DNA of 64,000 nucleotides from Enterocloster asparagiformis (GTDB lineage: Bacteria; Bacillota; Clostridia; Lachnospirales; Lachnospiraceae). The stretch's first letter is position 1. Each line of letters opens with the position of its first letter. The notes under the pieces are model-generated. The model searched no databases. It worked only from the letters and a program-made list of their open reading frames with translations, and was not told the DNA's origin. Made by a program: the position numbers and the translations under genes. The DNA lies in contig JAGZSY010000006.1 in assembly GCA_018380885.1 (NCBI GenBank), positions 124,001-188,000 on the forward strand. Direction: 5' to 3'. Shown here piece after piece: positions 1 to 7,350 of the stretch.

Positions 1-522
1 TTCTGTTTTCTCCTCGTTCAGCTGATCGAACAGCCCCTGGGTCATCTCGTCGTAACAGCCCAGTGTATAGGGGCCTCCCCCCGTGTTCTCCACCCGGGAA
101 GCGCTCTTAAACACGCCGTCCTCTGAAAACCGGCATTCAGCCTCCCCCAGCGTCACATCCCCGGTGTTCATGGCGCCGTCCTCGTGGAAATAATACCATT
201 TTCCGCCAATTTGACGCCAGCCCCTGGCCATAGCGCCGTCCTCATCCATATAATAAGTACGCCCGCTGTCCGTCAGCCAGCCTGTTTTCATATATCCCTG
301 TCCGTCGAACCAGTACCAGCTTTCGCCGATCCGGTTCCAACCCGCGGGCGCGGGCGTTCCGCTCTCCTGTATGTATTTCCACTGCGCCCCATCCTGCAGC
401 CAGCCGCTCTCAGCCGCCAGCGCATTGGACGGAAATGCCGCAGCCAACAGCGCCGCGGCGCCAAGAACCGCCGCTGCCAGCGCAGCTCTGCCGGGCCTTT
501 GTCCCTGTCTCAATTCCCTCAT
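1..522 (-). CDS. Secreted protein with cell-wall-binding repeats (partial, C-terminus off the left edge)
   Basis: The protein starts at the ATG ending at 522, with a GAGGAG ribosome site about 8 nt upstream. It has a basic N-terminus, a hydrophobic alanine/leucine stretch and an ALA-type cleavage site near residue 36, so it should be exported. Residues of about 37-125 hold three or four aromatic repeats of the choline/cell-wall-binding type (GWNRIGESWYWFDGQGYMKTGW, written here as GW-x8-WYWF and WYYF cores). Such repeats tether proteins to wall polymers. The visible tail (LFDQLNEEK, near residue 165) could begin a CAP/SCP-like domain, but the gene leaves the window, so its enzymatic role is unknown. 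Confidence 0.8.
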   Translation of the reverse strand, partial: MRELRQGQRPGRAALAAAVLGAAALLAAAFPSNALAAESGWLQDGAQWKYIQESGTPAPAGWNRIGESWYWFDGQGYMKTGWLTDSGRTYYMDEDGAMARGWRQIGGKWYYFHEDGAMNTGDVTLGEAECRFSEDGVFKSASRVENTGGGPYTLGCYDEMTQGLFDQLNEEKTE

Positions 523-591
523 CCCGTCATCTCCTCGGTTTTGTTTCTATTATCCATCGCTTGTTATGTTAAACGACCTTCATTTTAGTAA

Positions 592-620
592 TTGACAGAT
601 GTCTATTTATTGACTATAAT
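592..620 (+). promoter_or_regulatory. Consensus sigma-A promoter for the TetR gene
   Basis: TTGACA (592-597) and TATAAT (615-620) are separated by 17 bp, an exact match to the vegetative consensus. It points toward the TetR gene at 778 and would leave a leader of about 150 nt. That no-gene stretch is AT-rich and contains inverted repeats. Confidence 0.7.
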
Positions 621-637
621 GGATTATACTAACTAAT

Positions 638-703
638 GACGTTATATACAATGATTAATTTTCCATTTAATGCACATTAATCAACATTTTTCCATATAAC
701 GTC
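638..703. repeat. Inverted repeat in the TetR leader
   Basis: GACGTTATAT (638-647) and its exact complement ATATAACGTC (694-703) are 46 bp apart, just downstream of the consensus promoter. Between them lie a shorter palindrome, TTAATG-NN-CATTAA (668-681), and TGATTAAT/ATTAATCA half-sites. The arrangement could be a pair of repressor sites or a large RNA stem. Autoregulation by the adjacent TetR protein is an inference. Confidence 0.45.
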
Positions 704-777
704 TATGATCGGAATATTAAATTTTTATAAGTTTTTTCAACGTTTGACCCACGCACAAACAGCAAGGAGGCTCTATC

Positions 778-1359
778 ATGGGAGTAGAAACAGTGGACCG
801 CAGAGTTCGAAAAACAAAAAAGCAGCTGCGCCAGTGCCTGACGCAGTTGTTAAAGGAAAAGAAGGTTCAGGACATCACGGTGCGGGAGCTGACCGACATG
901 GCGGACTTAAACCGCGGCACCTTTTATCTGCACTACCGGGATGTATTCGACCTGCTGGAAAAGACGGAGAATGAGCTGCTGGATGAGTTCAACAGCCTGA
1001 TGTACCGGCACAATGCCCAGGACCTGACCAACAATCCGGCCGCAATATTTGTGGAAATTTTTCACCTGGTGAAGGACAACTCCGACCTGGTGTTCATTTT
1101 ACTGGGAGAAAATGGGGATTTAAACTTTGTCAACCGCTTAAAGCACCTGGTGCGGGAGAAATGCCTGCAGGACTGGATGGAGGTGTTCCGCAGCGGGAAC
1201 TCCGCGTTTTTTGAAGCCTACTACTCCTTTATCGTGTCCGGCTGCGTGGGCCTGGTGCAGTACTGGCTCCAGACCGGTTTGCAGGAGACGCCGGAGGAAC
1301 TGGCCACCCTGGCGGAACAGATCATCACCCAGGGCATCCGCGTGTTGGAAAATGGATGA
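778..1359 (+). CDS. TetR/AcrR family transcriptional regulator
   Basis: This 193-residue protein starts at an ATG with an AAGGAGG site 8 nt upstream. Residues of about 10-60 form a TetR helix-turn-helix, recognisable by TVRELTDMADLNRGTFYLHYRD. The remainder resembles the TetR_C_8 ligand-binding domain common in Firmicutes. It probably acts as a cytoplasmic dimeric repressor. The ligand cannot be read from the sequence. No obvious target operon is adjacent: the upstream gene is divergent, and the downstream gene is a methyltransferase about 160 nt away. Control of its own promoter or of the upstream cell-wall protein are both possible. Confidence 0.85.
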   Translation: MGVETVDRRVRKTKKQLRQCLTQLLKEKKVQDITVRELTDMADLNRGTFYLHYRDVFDLLEKTENELLDEFNSLMYRHNAQDLTNNPAAIFVEIFHLVKDNSDLVFILLGENGDLNFVNRLKHLVREKCLQDWMEVFRSGNSAFFEAYYSFIVSGCVGLVQYWLQTGLQETPEELATLAEQIITQGIRVLENG

Positions 1360-1520
1360 ATTTTTTCTCATTCTATGATATGATAGCAAAATCAAAACGT
1401 TGCGCTTCGCGCAGCCGTCCCCGGGCATTTGACCTTTGCCGCGCTTCAGCCGCAAGATAACGCCCGGCCGGGCAGCCGCTGTGAACCGTTGCGTCAAACT
1501 GCTGTGAAATGGAGAGAAAA

Positions 1521-2744
1521 ATGGAACTTTTTAAAGAAAACGCCGTGGTGCGCGTCCGCAAAGGGGCCGGGCGCTCCTTAAAGGCCGGCGGCGCATGGAT
1601 TTACGATAATGAAATCGAAGCCATCGAAGGCGAGTTTGAGAACGGCGGACTGGTCCGCGTGGAGGACTTTGACGGATACGTTCTGGGCCACGGCTTCATC
1701 AACACCCGCTCCAAGCTGACCGTGCGCATGCTGTCCCGCAAAAAGGACGCGGTGATCGATGAGGAATTTCTGGAGAGACGGGTGCGGGACGCCTGGGACT
1801 ACCGCAAGGCCACGGTGGACACCTCCAGCTGCCGGGTGATCTTCGGGGAGGCGGATTTCCTGCCCGGACTGGTGGTGGACAAGTTTTCCGACGTGCTGGT
1901 GGTGGAGTCCCTGGCTCTGGGAATCGACCGCTTAAAGCCCGTGATCGTGGACAAGTTAAAGCAGGTGATGGCAAAGGACGGCGTAACAATTCGCGGCGTG
2001 TACGAGCGCAGCGACGCCAAGGTGCGCCTCCAGGAGGGGATGGAGCGCTTTAAGGGCTTTATGGGCGAACCCTTTGACACCAAGGTGGAGATCGTGGAGA
2101 ACGGGGTCCGGTACCTGGTGGACGTGGAGGACGGCCAGAAAACCGGCTTTTTCCTGGACCAGAAGTACAACCGGCTGGCCGTGCAGAACCTGTGCAGGAG
2201 CCTTTCCCCCGAGCGTGTGCTGGACTGCTTCACCCACACCGGCTCCTTTGCCCTGAACGCGGGCCTTGCCGGGGCAAAGCAGGTGACGGGCGTGGACGCC
2301 TCCCAGCTGGCAGTGGACCAGGCCGCGGAGAACGCGGCCTTAAACGGACTCTCGGACCGGGTGTCCTTCCTCTGCGCCGACGTGTTCGATCTGCTGCCCA
2401 AGCTTGAGAAGGACGGACAGCGCTACGACGTGGTGATCCTGGACCCGCCGGCCTTCACCAAATCCCGCAGCGCCGTAAAGCAGGCGGTGAAGGGCTACCG
2501 TGAGATCAACCTGCGGGGCTTAAAGCTGGTGAGGGACGGCGGCTATCTGGCCACCTGCTCCTGCTCCCACTTCATGGACCCGGAGCTGTTCGCCAAGACC
2601 ATCCGCGAGGCGGCAAGCGGCGCCCACAAGCGCCTGCGCCAGGTGGAGTACCGCACCCAGGCGGCGGACCACCCCATCCTCTGGGCCGCGGATGAATCCT
2701 ACTATCTGAAATTTTACATCTTCCAGGTCTGCGACGAGAAATAG
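1521..2744 (+). CDS. Class I SAM-dependent rRNA methyltransferase, RlmI-like (PUA + Rossmann)
   Basis: The protein has an N-terminal PUA domain (roughly residues 1-75), a central RlmI-type linker domain and a C-terminal Rossmann methyltransferase domain. Visible motifs are the SAM-binding VLDCFTHTGSFAL and the catalytic-site-like DPPAFTKS, followed by CSCSH, which carries the cysteine typical of 5-methylcytosine RNA methyltransferases. The family modifies 23S rRNA (RlmI makes m5C1962 in E. coli). An in-frame ATG at 1509 exists, but the ATG at 1521 has a GGAGAG site 4 nt upstream and is preferred. The length (407 aa) is normal for the family. The exact target base is inferred. Confidence 0.88.
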   Translation: MELFKENAVVRVRKGAGRSLKAGGAWIYDNEIEAIEGEFENGGLVRVEDFDGYVLGHGFINTRSKLTVRMLSRKKDAVIDEEFLERRVRDAWDYRKATVDTSSCRVIFGEADFLPGLVVDKFSDVLVVESLALGIDRLKPVIVDKLKQVMAKDGVTIRGVYERSDAKVRLQEGMERFKGFMGEPFDTKVEIVENGVRYLVDVEDGQKTGFFLDQKYNRLAVQNLCRSLSPERVLDCFTHTGSFALNAGLAGAKQVTGVDASQLAVDQAAENAALNGLSDRVSFLCADVFDLLPKLEKDGQRYDVVILDPPAFTKSRSAVKQAVKGYREINLRGLKLVRDGGYLATCSCSHFMDPELFAKTIREAASGAHKRLRQVEYRTQAADHPILWAADESYYLKFYIFQVCDEK

Positions 2745-2773
2745 TTTCACAGCAGACCGGCGAAGAGCTGCGC

Positions 2774-2818
2774 AAAAGCCCCGGGCCACCTCGCGATGAG
2801 GTGACCCGGGGCTTTTCT
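2774..2818. terminator. Bidirectional rho-independent terminator
   Basis: AAAAGCCCCGGG (from 2774) pairs with CCCGGGGCTTTT (to 2816), with an inner CACCTC/GAGGTG arm. It lies between the ends of the converging methyltransferase (+) and HAD phosphatase (-) genes and has flanking A and T runs that serve both. Confidence 0.85.
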
Positions 2819-2846
2819 CAAACCGAACGGCTCTCCGGCAGCTCCT

Positions 2847-3506
2847 TCACGCCCCGTCAAAAATACCGCGCAATTCCCTGATATCCTCAATGATGCGGTC
2901 CGGGTGCTTCTCCTTAAGCGACCGGAGCGGCCAGTTCCCCGAGGGCACGGCCACCGTATAGACGCCGGCCGCCACTCCAGCCTCTATGTCAAAGGGCGAC
3001 TCCCCTATGTACACGCACTCCCGCGGCAAATGGCCGCAGACCCGGGCGCCTTTCAGAATCGGCTCCGGGTCCGGCTTAAAGCGCGTCACGTCGTCCCTTG
3101 TCACCAGGAGGCCGATGTACTGGTCCAGCCCCATCCGCCTCAGAATATGGAGGGCGTTTTTCCGCCGCTCCGACGTGATCAGGCAGACCGGGCAGCCCAG
3201 ACCGTGGATATGGCGCACCGTCTCCAGCGCTCCGTCAATCAGCGCGGCCCGCTCCATGTGGATGGGATACTGCCGCTTGTACTCCTCTATAAAATCCGCT
3301 ATGGTCTCGTTATCCTCAGGGCTCACATCCGTCAGCTCGGTGAGCATCACCTCCACCGGCAGCCCGAACATGCCCATTATATCCCCCTTTGCCGGGGTAA
3401 CCTTGCTCACCCTTCGAAACGCTTCCGCCAAGGCTGCGCAGATGCAGTCCTGAGAATGGATCAGGGTTCCGTCCAGGTCCGTAAGCAGCGCTTTATATTG
3501 AGGCAT
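2847..3506 (-). CDS. HAD-superfamily hydrolase, phosphoglycolate-phosphatase-like
   Basis: This 219-residue protein shows the HAD motifs in order: DLDGT near residue 10 (nucleophile Asp), TSER in the middle (motif II), a lysine before PDPEPIL (motif III) and YIGESPFDIEAG (motif IV). The alpha-helical cap between motifs I and II places it with the PGP/beta-PGM type. It would dephosphorylate a small phosphate ester in the cytoplasm. It lies 13 nt downstream of the nucleoside phosphorylase gene, so the two are probably cotranscribed. A sugar phosphate or nucleotide substrate related to that enzyme is plausible but unproven. Confidence 0.85.
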   Translation of the reverse strand: MPQYKALLTDLDGTLIHSQDCICAALAEAFRRVSKVTPAKGDIMGMFGLPVEVMLTELTDVSPEDNETIADFIEEYKRQYPIHMERAALIDGALETVRHIHGLGCPVCLITSERRKNALHILRRMGLDQYIGLLVTRDDVTRFKPDPEPILKGARVCGHLPRECVYIGESPFDIEAGVAAGVYTVAVPSGNWPLRSLKEKHPDRIIEDIRELRGIFDGA

Positions 3507-3519
3507 CCGATCTTCCCCC

Positions 3520-4299
3520 TCACTTTTTCAGGATCGCATGGTCCAGCGCGTGGCTGCACGGGCAATCCCTCTCGTCCTTCAGGTTCGGTATGGCCAGATA
3601 CAGAACCTGCTTGAAATCCTCGATCCCCTGCTTTAAAAGCCGCGGGAAATCATCCGCCTCAATCTGCTCCCCCAGGCACCAGTTGGTGGGCACGCAGATA
3701 TGGGCGTAACACAGGGCCGCCTCCCTTGCGAACACAGCCTCCGGCAGCGTGGTCATGCCGATGAGGTCCGCCCCCAGCTTGCGAAACATGGTGAGCTCAA
3801 AGGGAGTCTCAAACCGCAGCCCCTCGTTGACAAAGATCACCGCCCTGTCATGGACATGTCCCGGCTTCACCTGATTTGCCGCCGCAATCAGCTCCCGGCG
3901 CAAATCCGGGCAGTAGGCCGGCGTCATATCCACGTGGTATGCCTCCACCTCGTCGTCGTACAGGGAGCGCGGGAACCTTCTGGTCCAATCGCAGAAATCG
4001 TGGGGAATCACCAGGCTGCCCAGCTCGATATCCGGGTTGCTGCTTCCCACGCAGTTGGTAGCCAGAATCTGCTCCACCCCCAGCTCCTTAAAGGCCCAGA
4101 TATTGGCCCGGTAATTGATCCTCGGCACAATGATCTTATGCTCCTCCCCATGCCGGGGGAGGAAATACACCCGGCGTCCCCGGATCGTCCCCTCAAAAAT
4201 TTCCGAGGACCGCCCGTATTTATTATTGTGAACAAACATCCTGGGGCTTTCCAACAGCTCGTAAAATCCGCTTCCTCCAATAATTCCAACTGGTTTCAT
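3520..4299 (-). CDS. MTAP-family purine nucleoside / methylthionucleoside phosphorylase
   Basis: The protein has the MTAP/PNP-II family layout over 259 residues: GIIGGSGFY at the N-terminus, PRHGEEH, NYRANIWAFK, ATNCVGSSNP, and then MTTLPEAVFAREAALCYA. The family cleaves a purine nucleoside with phosphate. In adenine-specific MTAPs the segment after LCYA reads TDYDCW; here residues 205-210 are TNWCLG, so both aspartates that contact the adenine amino group are replaced. This suggests preference for 6-oxopurines (inosine, guanosine or methylthioinosine), which is inference. The start ATG has an AAAAAGGAG site. The gene is first in an operon with the HAD hydrolase and follows a 24-bp palindromic operator. 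Confidence 0.85.
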   Translation of the reverse strand: MKPVGIIGGSGFYELLESPRMFVHNNKYGRSSEIFEGTIRGRRVYFLPRHGEEHKIIVPRINYRANIWAFKELGVEQILATNCVGSSNPDIELGSLVIPHDFCDWTRRFPRSLYDDEVEAYHVDMTPAYCPDLRRELIAAANQVKPGHVHDRAVIFVNEGLRFETPFELTMFRKLGADLIGMTTLPEAVFAREAALCYAHICVPTNWCLGEQIEADDFPRLLKQGIEDFKQVLYLAIPNLKDERDCPCSHALDHAILKK

Positions 4300-4327
4300 C
4301 TGCTCTTCTCCTTTTTGTGATTGTTTT

Positions 4328-4351
4328 GGAACTGAAAACGTTTTCAGTTCC
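4328..4351. promoter_or_regulatory. LacI-family / cre-like operator upstream of the nucleoside phosphorylase operon
   Basis: A perfect 24-bp palindrome has the half-site GGAACTGAAAAC and is centred between 4339 and 4340. It sits about 30 bp upstream of the phosphorylase start. Its core ACTGAAAA...TTTTCAGT recurs at the promoter of the neighbouring LacI gene (5472-5489). The centre TGAAAACGTTTTCA also fits the CcpA cre consensus, so local LacI control and catabolite control are both possible. Confidence 0.75.
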
Positions 4352-4354
4352 GGT

Positions 4355-4388
4355 AAAAAAATGCTGCCCGGTCAGGCAAACATTTTTA
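4355..4388 (-). terminator. Probable terminator of the LacI gene
   Basis: Read leftward, AAAAATG and TTGCC pair across a short loop with GGCA and GCATTTTT, ending in a T run. It lies 43 bp past the LacI stop codon. It also lies in the region expected to hold the promoter of the next leftward operon. Confidence 0.5.
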
Positions 4389-4430
4389 TGAAATGCAGCA
4401 GCACGCCGTGACGGCGGGGACGGCCGCAGT

Positions 4431-5447
4431 TCAACCGTTCAATTTGCAAACCGACGTCCTCTCGACAAACGCAAGCTCCAGCGCTTCCATCCTGGCCCGG
4501 GCCCCCTTCCCCTCTTCCATGCGCTTTAGCAAAAGCTCCACCGCGCATACGGCCATGGCGGAGGTATCCAGGCGGAAGCTGGTGATCCCATGGCGTTCAA
4601 AGGCCCGCACATCCTCGTCGCACTCCTCAAAGCCGATCAGCGAGATATCCGTCCCCGGCCTGCGCCCATGATTCAGGACGGCTTCCAGGACCCCGGCGGT
4701 CAGGGTGTTGTTCCCTGCAATGATAGCGCTTGGCGGCTCTTCCAGCGCAAGCAGGCCGGAGGCATAGCGGATACCGGCCTCCGTCCTCCAGCAGTCCTGT
4801 ATAAAATATTCATCCCGCCAGGGCAGCCCGTACGCGGCCAGGCAGTCCCGGAAGCCGCGGACCCGCTCTTCGGCAATTCCGCGCCCCTGGGAGCCGGTCA
4901 GAAACGCGATCCGCCTGTGCCCGTTTTTGATCAGATATTCCGCGCCCCGGTACAGCGCATCGTAATTCCGGTTCATCACGCTGTCGATGGAGGTGTTCTC
5001 CTCAAAGTAGCGGTCGATCAGGACCACCGGCTTTCCCACCTGCGCAAGGGGCGCCAGGTCCGTCAGGGAGGTGGCGTCCAATATGCCGTCCGCCATCCGG
5101 CAGACCGAGCTGCTTAAAAAGCTGCGCTCTTCGTCCGCCGATTCGGTGGTGTAGACCACCACATAGTAACCGTATCTCTTCATTTCCTGAATCACGGTAT
5201 TGATGAGCTGCGTAAAAAAGTGGTTGTCGATAATCGGCACAATGACCACCACCATCTGGCTTCTGCCCCTGACCATGGCCTTGGCCGTGAAATCAGGGAC
5301 ATAGTGGAGTTCGTCGACGGCCCTTTGGACCCGCTCCTTTACCTCCGTATTGACCCATTTATAATCATTGAGCACACGCGACACGGTGGCAGGCGATACA
5401 TTCGCGTACTCCGCCACGTCTTTAATCGTAATCCTGTCCTTTTTCAT
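4431..5447 (-). CDS. LacI-family transcriptional regulator
   Basis: Residues 5-25 are a typical LacI helix-turn-helix (TIKDVAEYANVSPATVSRVL), followed by the hinge and a periplasmic-binding-protein-like effector domain (VVVIVPIIDNHFF, AEYLIKNGHRRIAFLTG). A TTG codon 6 nt earlier is in frame, but the ATG at 5447 with an AAAGGA site 10 nt upstream fits better. The effector is probably a sugar or nucleoside. The gene lies directly upstream of the nucleoside phosphorylase/HAD operon, and matching palindromes stand at both promoters, so it probably represses both that operon and itself. Confidence 0.9.
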   Translation of the reverse strand: MKKDRITIKDVAEYANVSPATVSRVLNDYKWVNTEVKERVQRAVDELHYVPDFTAKAMVRGRSQMVVVIVPIIDNHFFTQLINTVIQEMKRYGYYVVVYTTESADEERSFLSSSVCRMADGILDATSLTDLAPLAQVGKPVVLIDRYFEENTSIDSVMNRNYDALYRGAEYLIKNGHRRIAFLTGSQGRGIAEERVRGFRDCLAAYGLPWRDEYFIQDCWRTEAGIRYASGLLALEEPPSAIIAGNNTLTAGVLEAVLNHGRRPGTDISLIGFEECDEDVRAFERHGITSFRLDTSAMAVCAVELLLKRMEEGKGARARMEALELAFVERTSVCKLNG

Positions 5448-5471
5448 GTGCAATTCGTCCTTTTATTTGCT

Positions 5472-5489
5472 GCTGAAATCCATTTCAGT
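5472..5489. promoter_or_regulatory. Operator at the LacI gene's own promoter
   Basis: GCTGAAATC-CATTTCAGT is an 18-bp imperfect palindrome that shares CTGAAA/TTTCAG with the perfect operator at 4328-4351. It begins 6 bp downstream of the -10 box, over the expected transcription start, a classic position for autorepression. Confidence 0.65.
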
Positions 5490-5495
5490 AAGGCA

Positions 5496-5524
5496 ATATT
5501 ACCATATATGCTCTGTTTTGGCAA
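5496..5524 (-). promoter_or_regulatory. Promoter of the LacI gene
   Basis: Read leftward, TTGCCA (5519-5524) and TAATAT (5496-5501) have a 17-bp spacer, close to the sigma-A consensus. Confidence 0.6.
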
Positions 5525-5588
5525 GGGCTGTGGGACATTTTATGATGATTTGAAATCCTGGGGGCCATCTCACGCCCGGACGCGTGTT

Positions 5589-6137
5589 TTACCGCCAGAC
5601 CGGATGATGGAGCGTAATTTCCATCAGGCACGCGCCGTCGCCCATCTTGATGCTTTTCAAAAGCTCCACGTCGGCCTTACAAGAGAAGGCCTTTTCAAAG
5701 AGGACTTTGCTGTAACCGGTCGTGCACAGACACCAGGTATTGCGCTCCAGCCGTTCCACCTGCGCAAGCATAGGACAGGGGCAAAAATCAAATTGCAAAA
5801 AAAGTTTACCGTCCTTGCAGGACAGCCCGGCGGCCTTTGCTTTCTCTGAATTTGCGAATTCCTCTATGCTTGCCGCCCCCGCCGTCAACTCTCTCACAAG
5901 CGCCAGCTTTTCGTCCATACCGTAACCGCATTGGCAGCCCATCCGAATTTTCTTTACCGTCTCCAAATCAAATTTGCTTTCCAGGCGGCCCATCGTGGAC
6001 TTCACCCAGTCGGAATCACTTTCTGTGCGTGCCGCCCCGCCCTCACCATAGACCACCGCTCCGGCCTCCTCCTCATTGCTCTCGGCTCTGACCGCCTCAT
6101 AAATTACATTTTCCTGAATATTTCTGATATCAAACAT
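5589..6137 (-). CDS. Cysteine-rich protein, probably DUF6144-like
   Basis: This is a 182-residue soluble protein of unknown function. It carries a cysteine cluster (GCQCGYG), then SCKDGKLFLQFDFCPCPML, WCLCTTGYSK and further single cysteines, a spacing suited to metal or iron-sulfur binding. The tail ETNTW/WCxCTTGYS pattern matches what I recall of the DUF6144 family; that assignment is from memory. An upstream GTG at 6158 is in frame, but the ATG at 6137 has GGAGG 6 nt before it and is chosen. The gene stands alone between divergent or separately promoted regulators. Confidence 0.7.
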   Translation of the reverse strand: MFDIRNIQENVIYEAVRAESNEEEAGAVVYGEGGAARTESDSDWVKSTMGRLESKFDLETVKKIRMGCQCGYGMDEKLALVRELTAGAASIEEFANSEKAKAAGLSCKDGKLFLQFDFCPCPMLAQVERLERNTWCLCTTGYSKVLFEKAFSCKADVELLKSIKMGDGACLMEITLHHPVWR

Positions 6138-6252
6138 GGCTTCCTCCGTTTTCCCCACTTCTTCACGGCGAAACCGCCGCCTCTTTGCCGAAGTATTTTA
6201 CACTTTTCATTATAGGAGGAAAGCCGCCCCGCCGGCTTCTGAATTCTTGCTC

Positions 6253-7086
6253 TTATTCAATAGGGATGCATAAATCCATGACCACTCGGTGATTATCCCG
6301 GTCAATGCGCCGGTAAATATTCATCCCGTATCGCCGCGCCATGCTGTAACCGCTTTGAGGCAGCCAAACGCTGAAAATCCCCTGCAGGGTCTCGAAAATG
6401 TCTTTAATTTCCCCGTCAAACCGGCACACAGCCCATCTGCCGCCCGGGATGCGCGTGACATTCCCCAAACCGCAGTCCTGGCCCACCGTCATACAGAGAT
6501 CGCAGATACATTGCGCCGAACCTGTAATAGAGGGATCGTGAAAAAAGCGTTCCGCCAAAATTGTATTTTCATCCATACGCTCTCGATACCGGTCTAAAAA
6601 CTGATACCACGCTGTTTCAATGTCCCCATAGCTTCCGATCAGCCGCTCATAGGCCACAAAAAGGTCGTCGAGCTCCTGAATTTCTATCTGGCCGGCATAT
6701 TCTTCCGCGGTTTTAAAACGCGCGACCCGCTCCGGGGAAAACGGAACGGGCATGGCGCTGGTGGGGATTGACCTCTTAAACATGGCCGGGGAGGTATGAT
6801 GGTGCTTTTTAAACACGGAGCTGTAGTTGGACGCGCTATAGCCGTAATCCAAACCAATGTCCGTGACTTTCTTGGCCGGATTCAGCTTCATATCCACCGC
6901 GCTCTGGTCAATCCTGCAGCGCTTGATAAACGCGTAGACTGTCTCACCGTTTTCCTCCCTGAATATCCGGCTGAAATGATACTTTGATATAAAAAAATGA
7001 GCAGCCACGGTATCGAGAGACAAATCCTCGTCCAAATGCTGCATAATGTAGTCAATGCACTGATTCACAAGCTCTTTCCTGTCCAT
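6253..7086 (-). CDS. AraC-family regulator with GyrI-like effector domain
   Basis: Residues of about 8-105 contain the two helix-turn-helix motifs of AraC proteins (LDTVAAHFFISKYHFSRIF and KVTDIGLDYGYSASNYSSVFKKHH). Residues of about 125-277 resemble the GyrI-like small-molecule-binding domain of multidrug sensors such as Rob and BmrR. It is therefore probably an activator that responds to an amphipathic or drug-like ligand. It is transcribed leftward, head-to-head with a second AraC regulator of the same architecture, with about 260 bp between them. Its target is not obvious from its neighbours. Confidence 0.85.
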   Translation of the reverse strand: MDRKELVNQCIDYIMQHLDEDLSLDTVAAHFFISKYHFSRIFREENGETVYAFIKRCRIDQSAVDMKLNPAKKVTDIGLDYGYSASNYSSVFKKHHHTSPAMFKRSIPTSAMPVPFSPERVARFKTAEEYAGQIEIQELDDLFVAYERLIGSYGDIETAWYQFLDRYRERMDENTILAERFFHDPSITGSAQCICDLCMTVGQDCGLGNVTRIPGGRWAVCRFDGEIKDIFETLQGIFSVWLPQSGYSMARRYGMNIYRRIDRDNHRVVMDLCIPIE

Positions 7087-7350
7087 ATATCTCCGTCCCT
7101 CTATTTGGATATCATACTCTCATTGTAGATTTTTAGAATTGCGCTGTCAACGCCAAATCATTTCCTTAAAACAGCCCTTGATCCCGCGGCTTCAAAAGCA
7201 TATGATAAACACAGGGCTTCGAAATTCATCACAGACCAGACTTTCCGGAGCTGCGGCGAAACACAGGCGTCATGCACGGGAGCGCACAAAAAGTCAGGCA
7301 ATACCAGGCGCCTTCCGCTATAATGAACACATACGCAAGGAGGCGGGATC

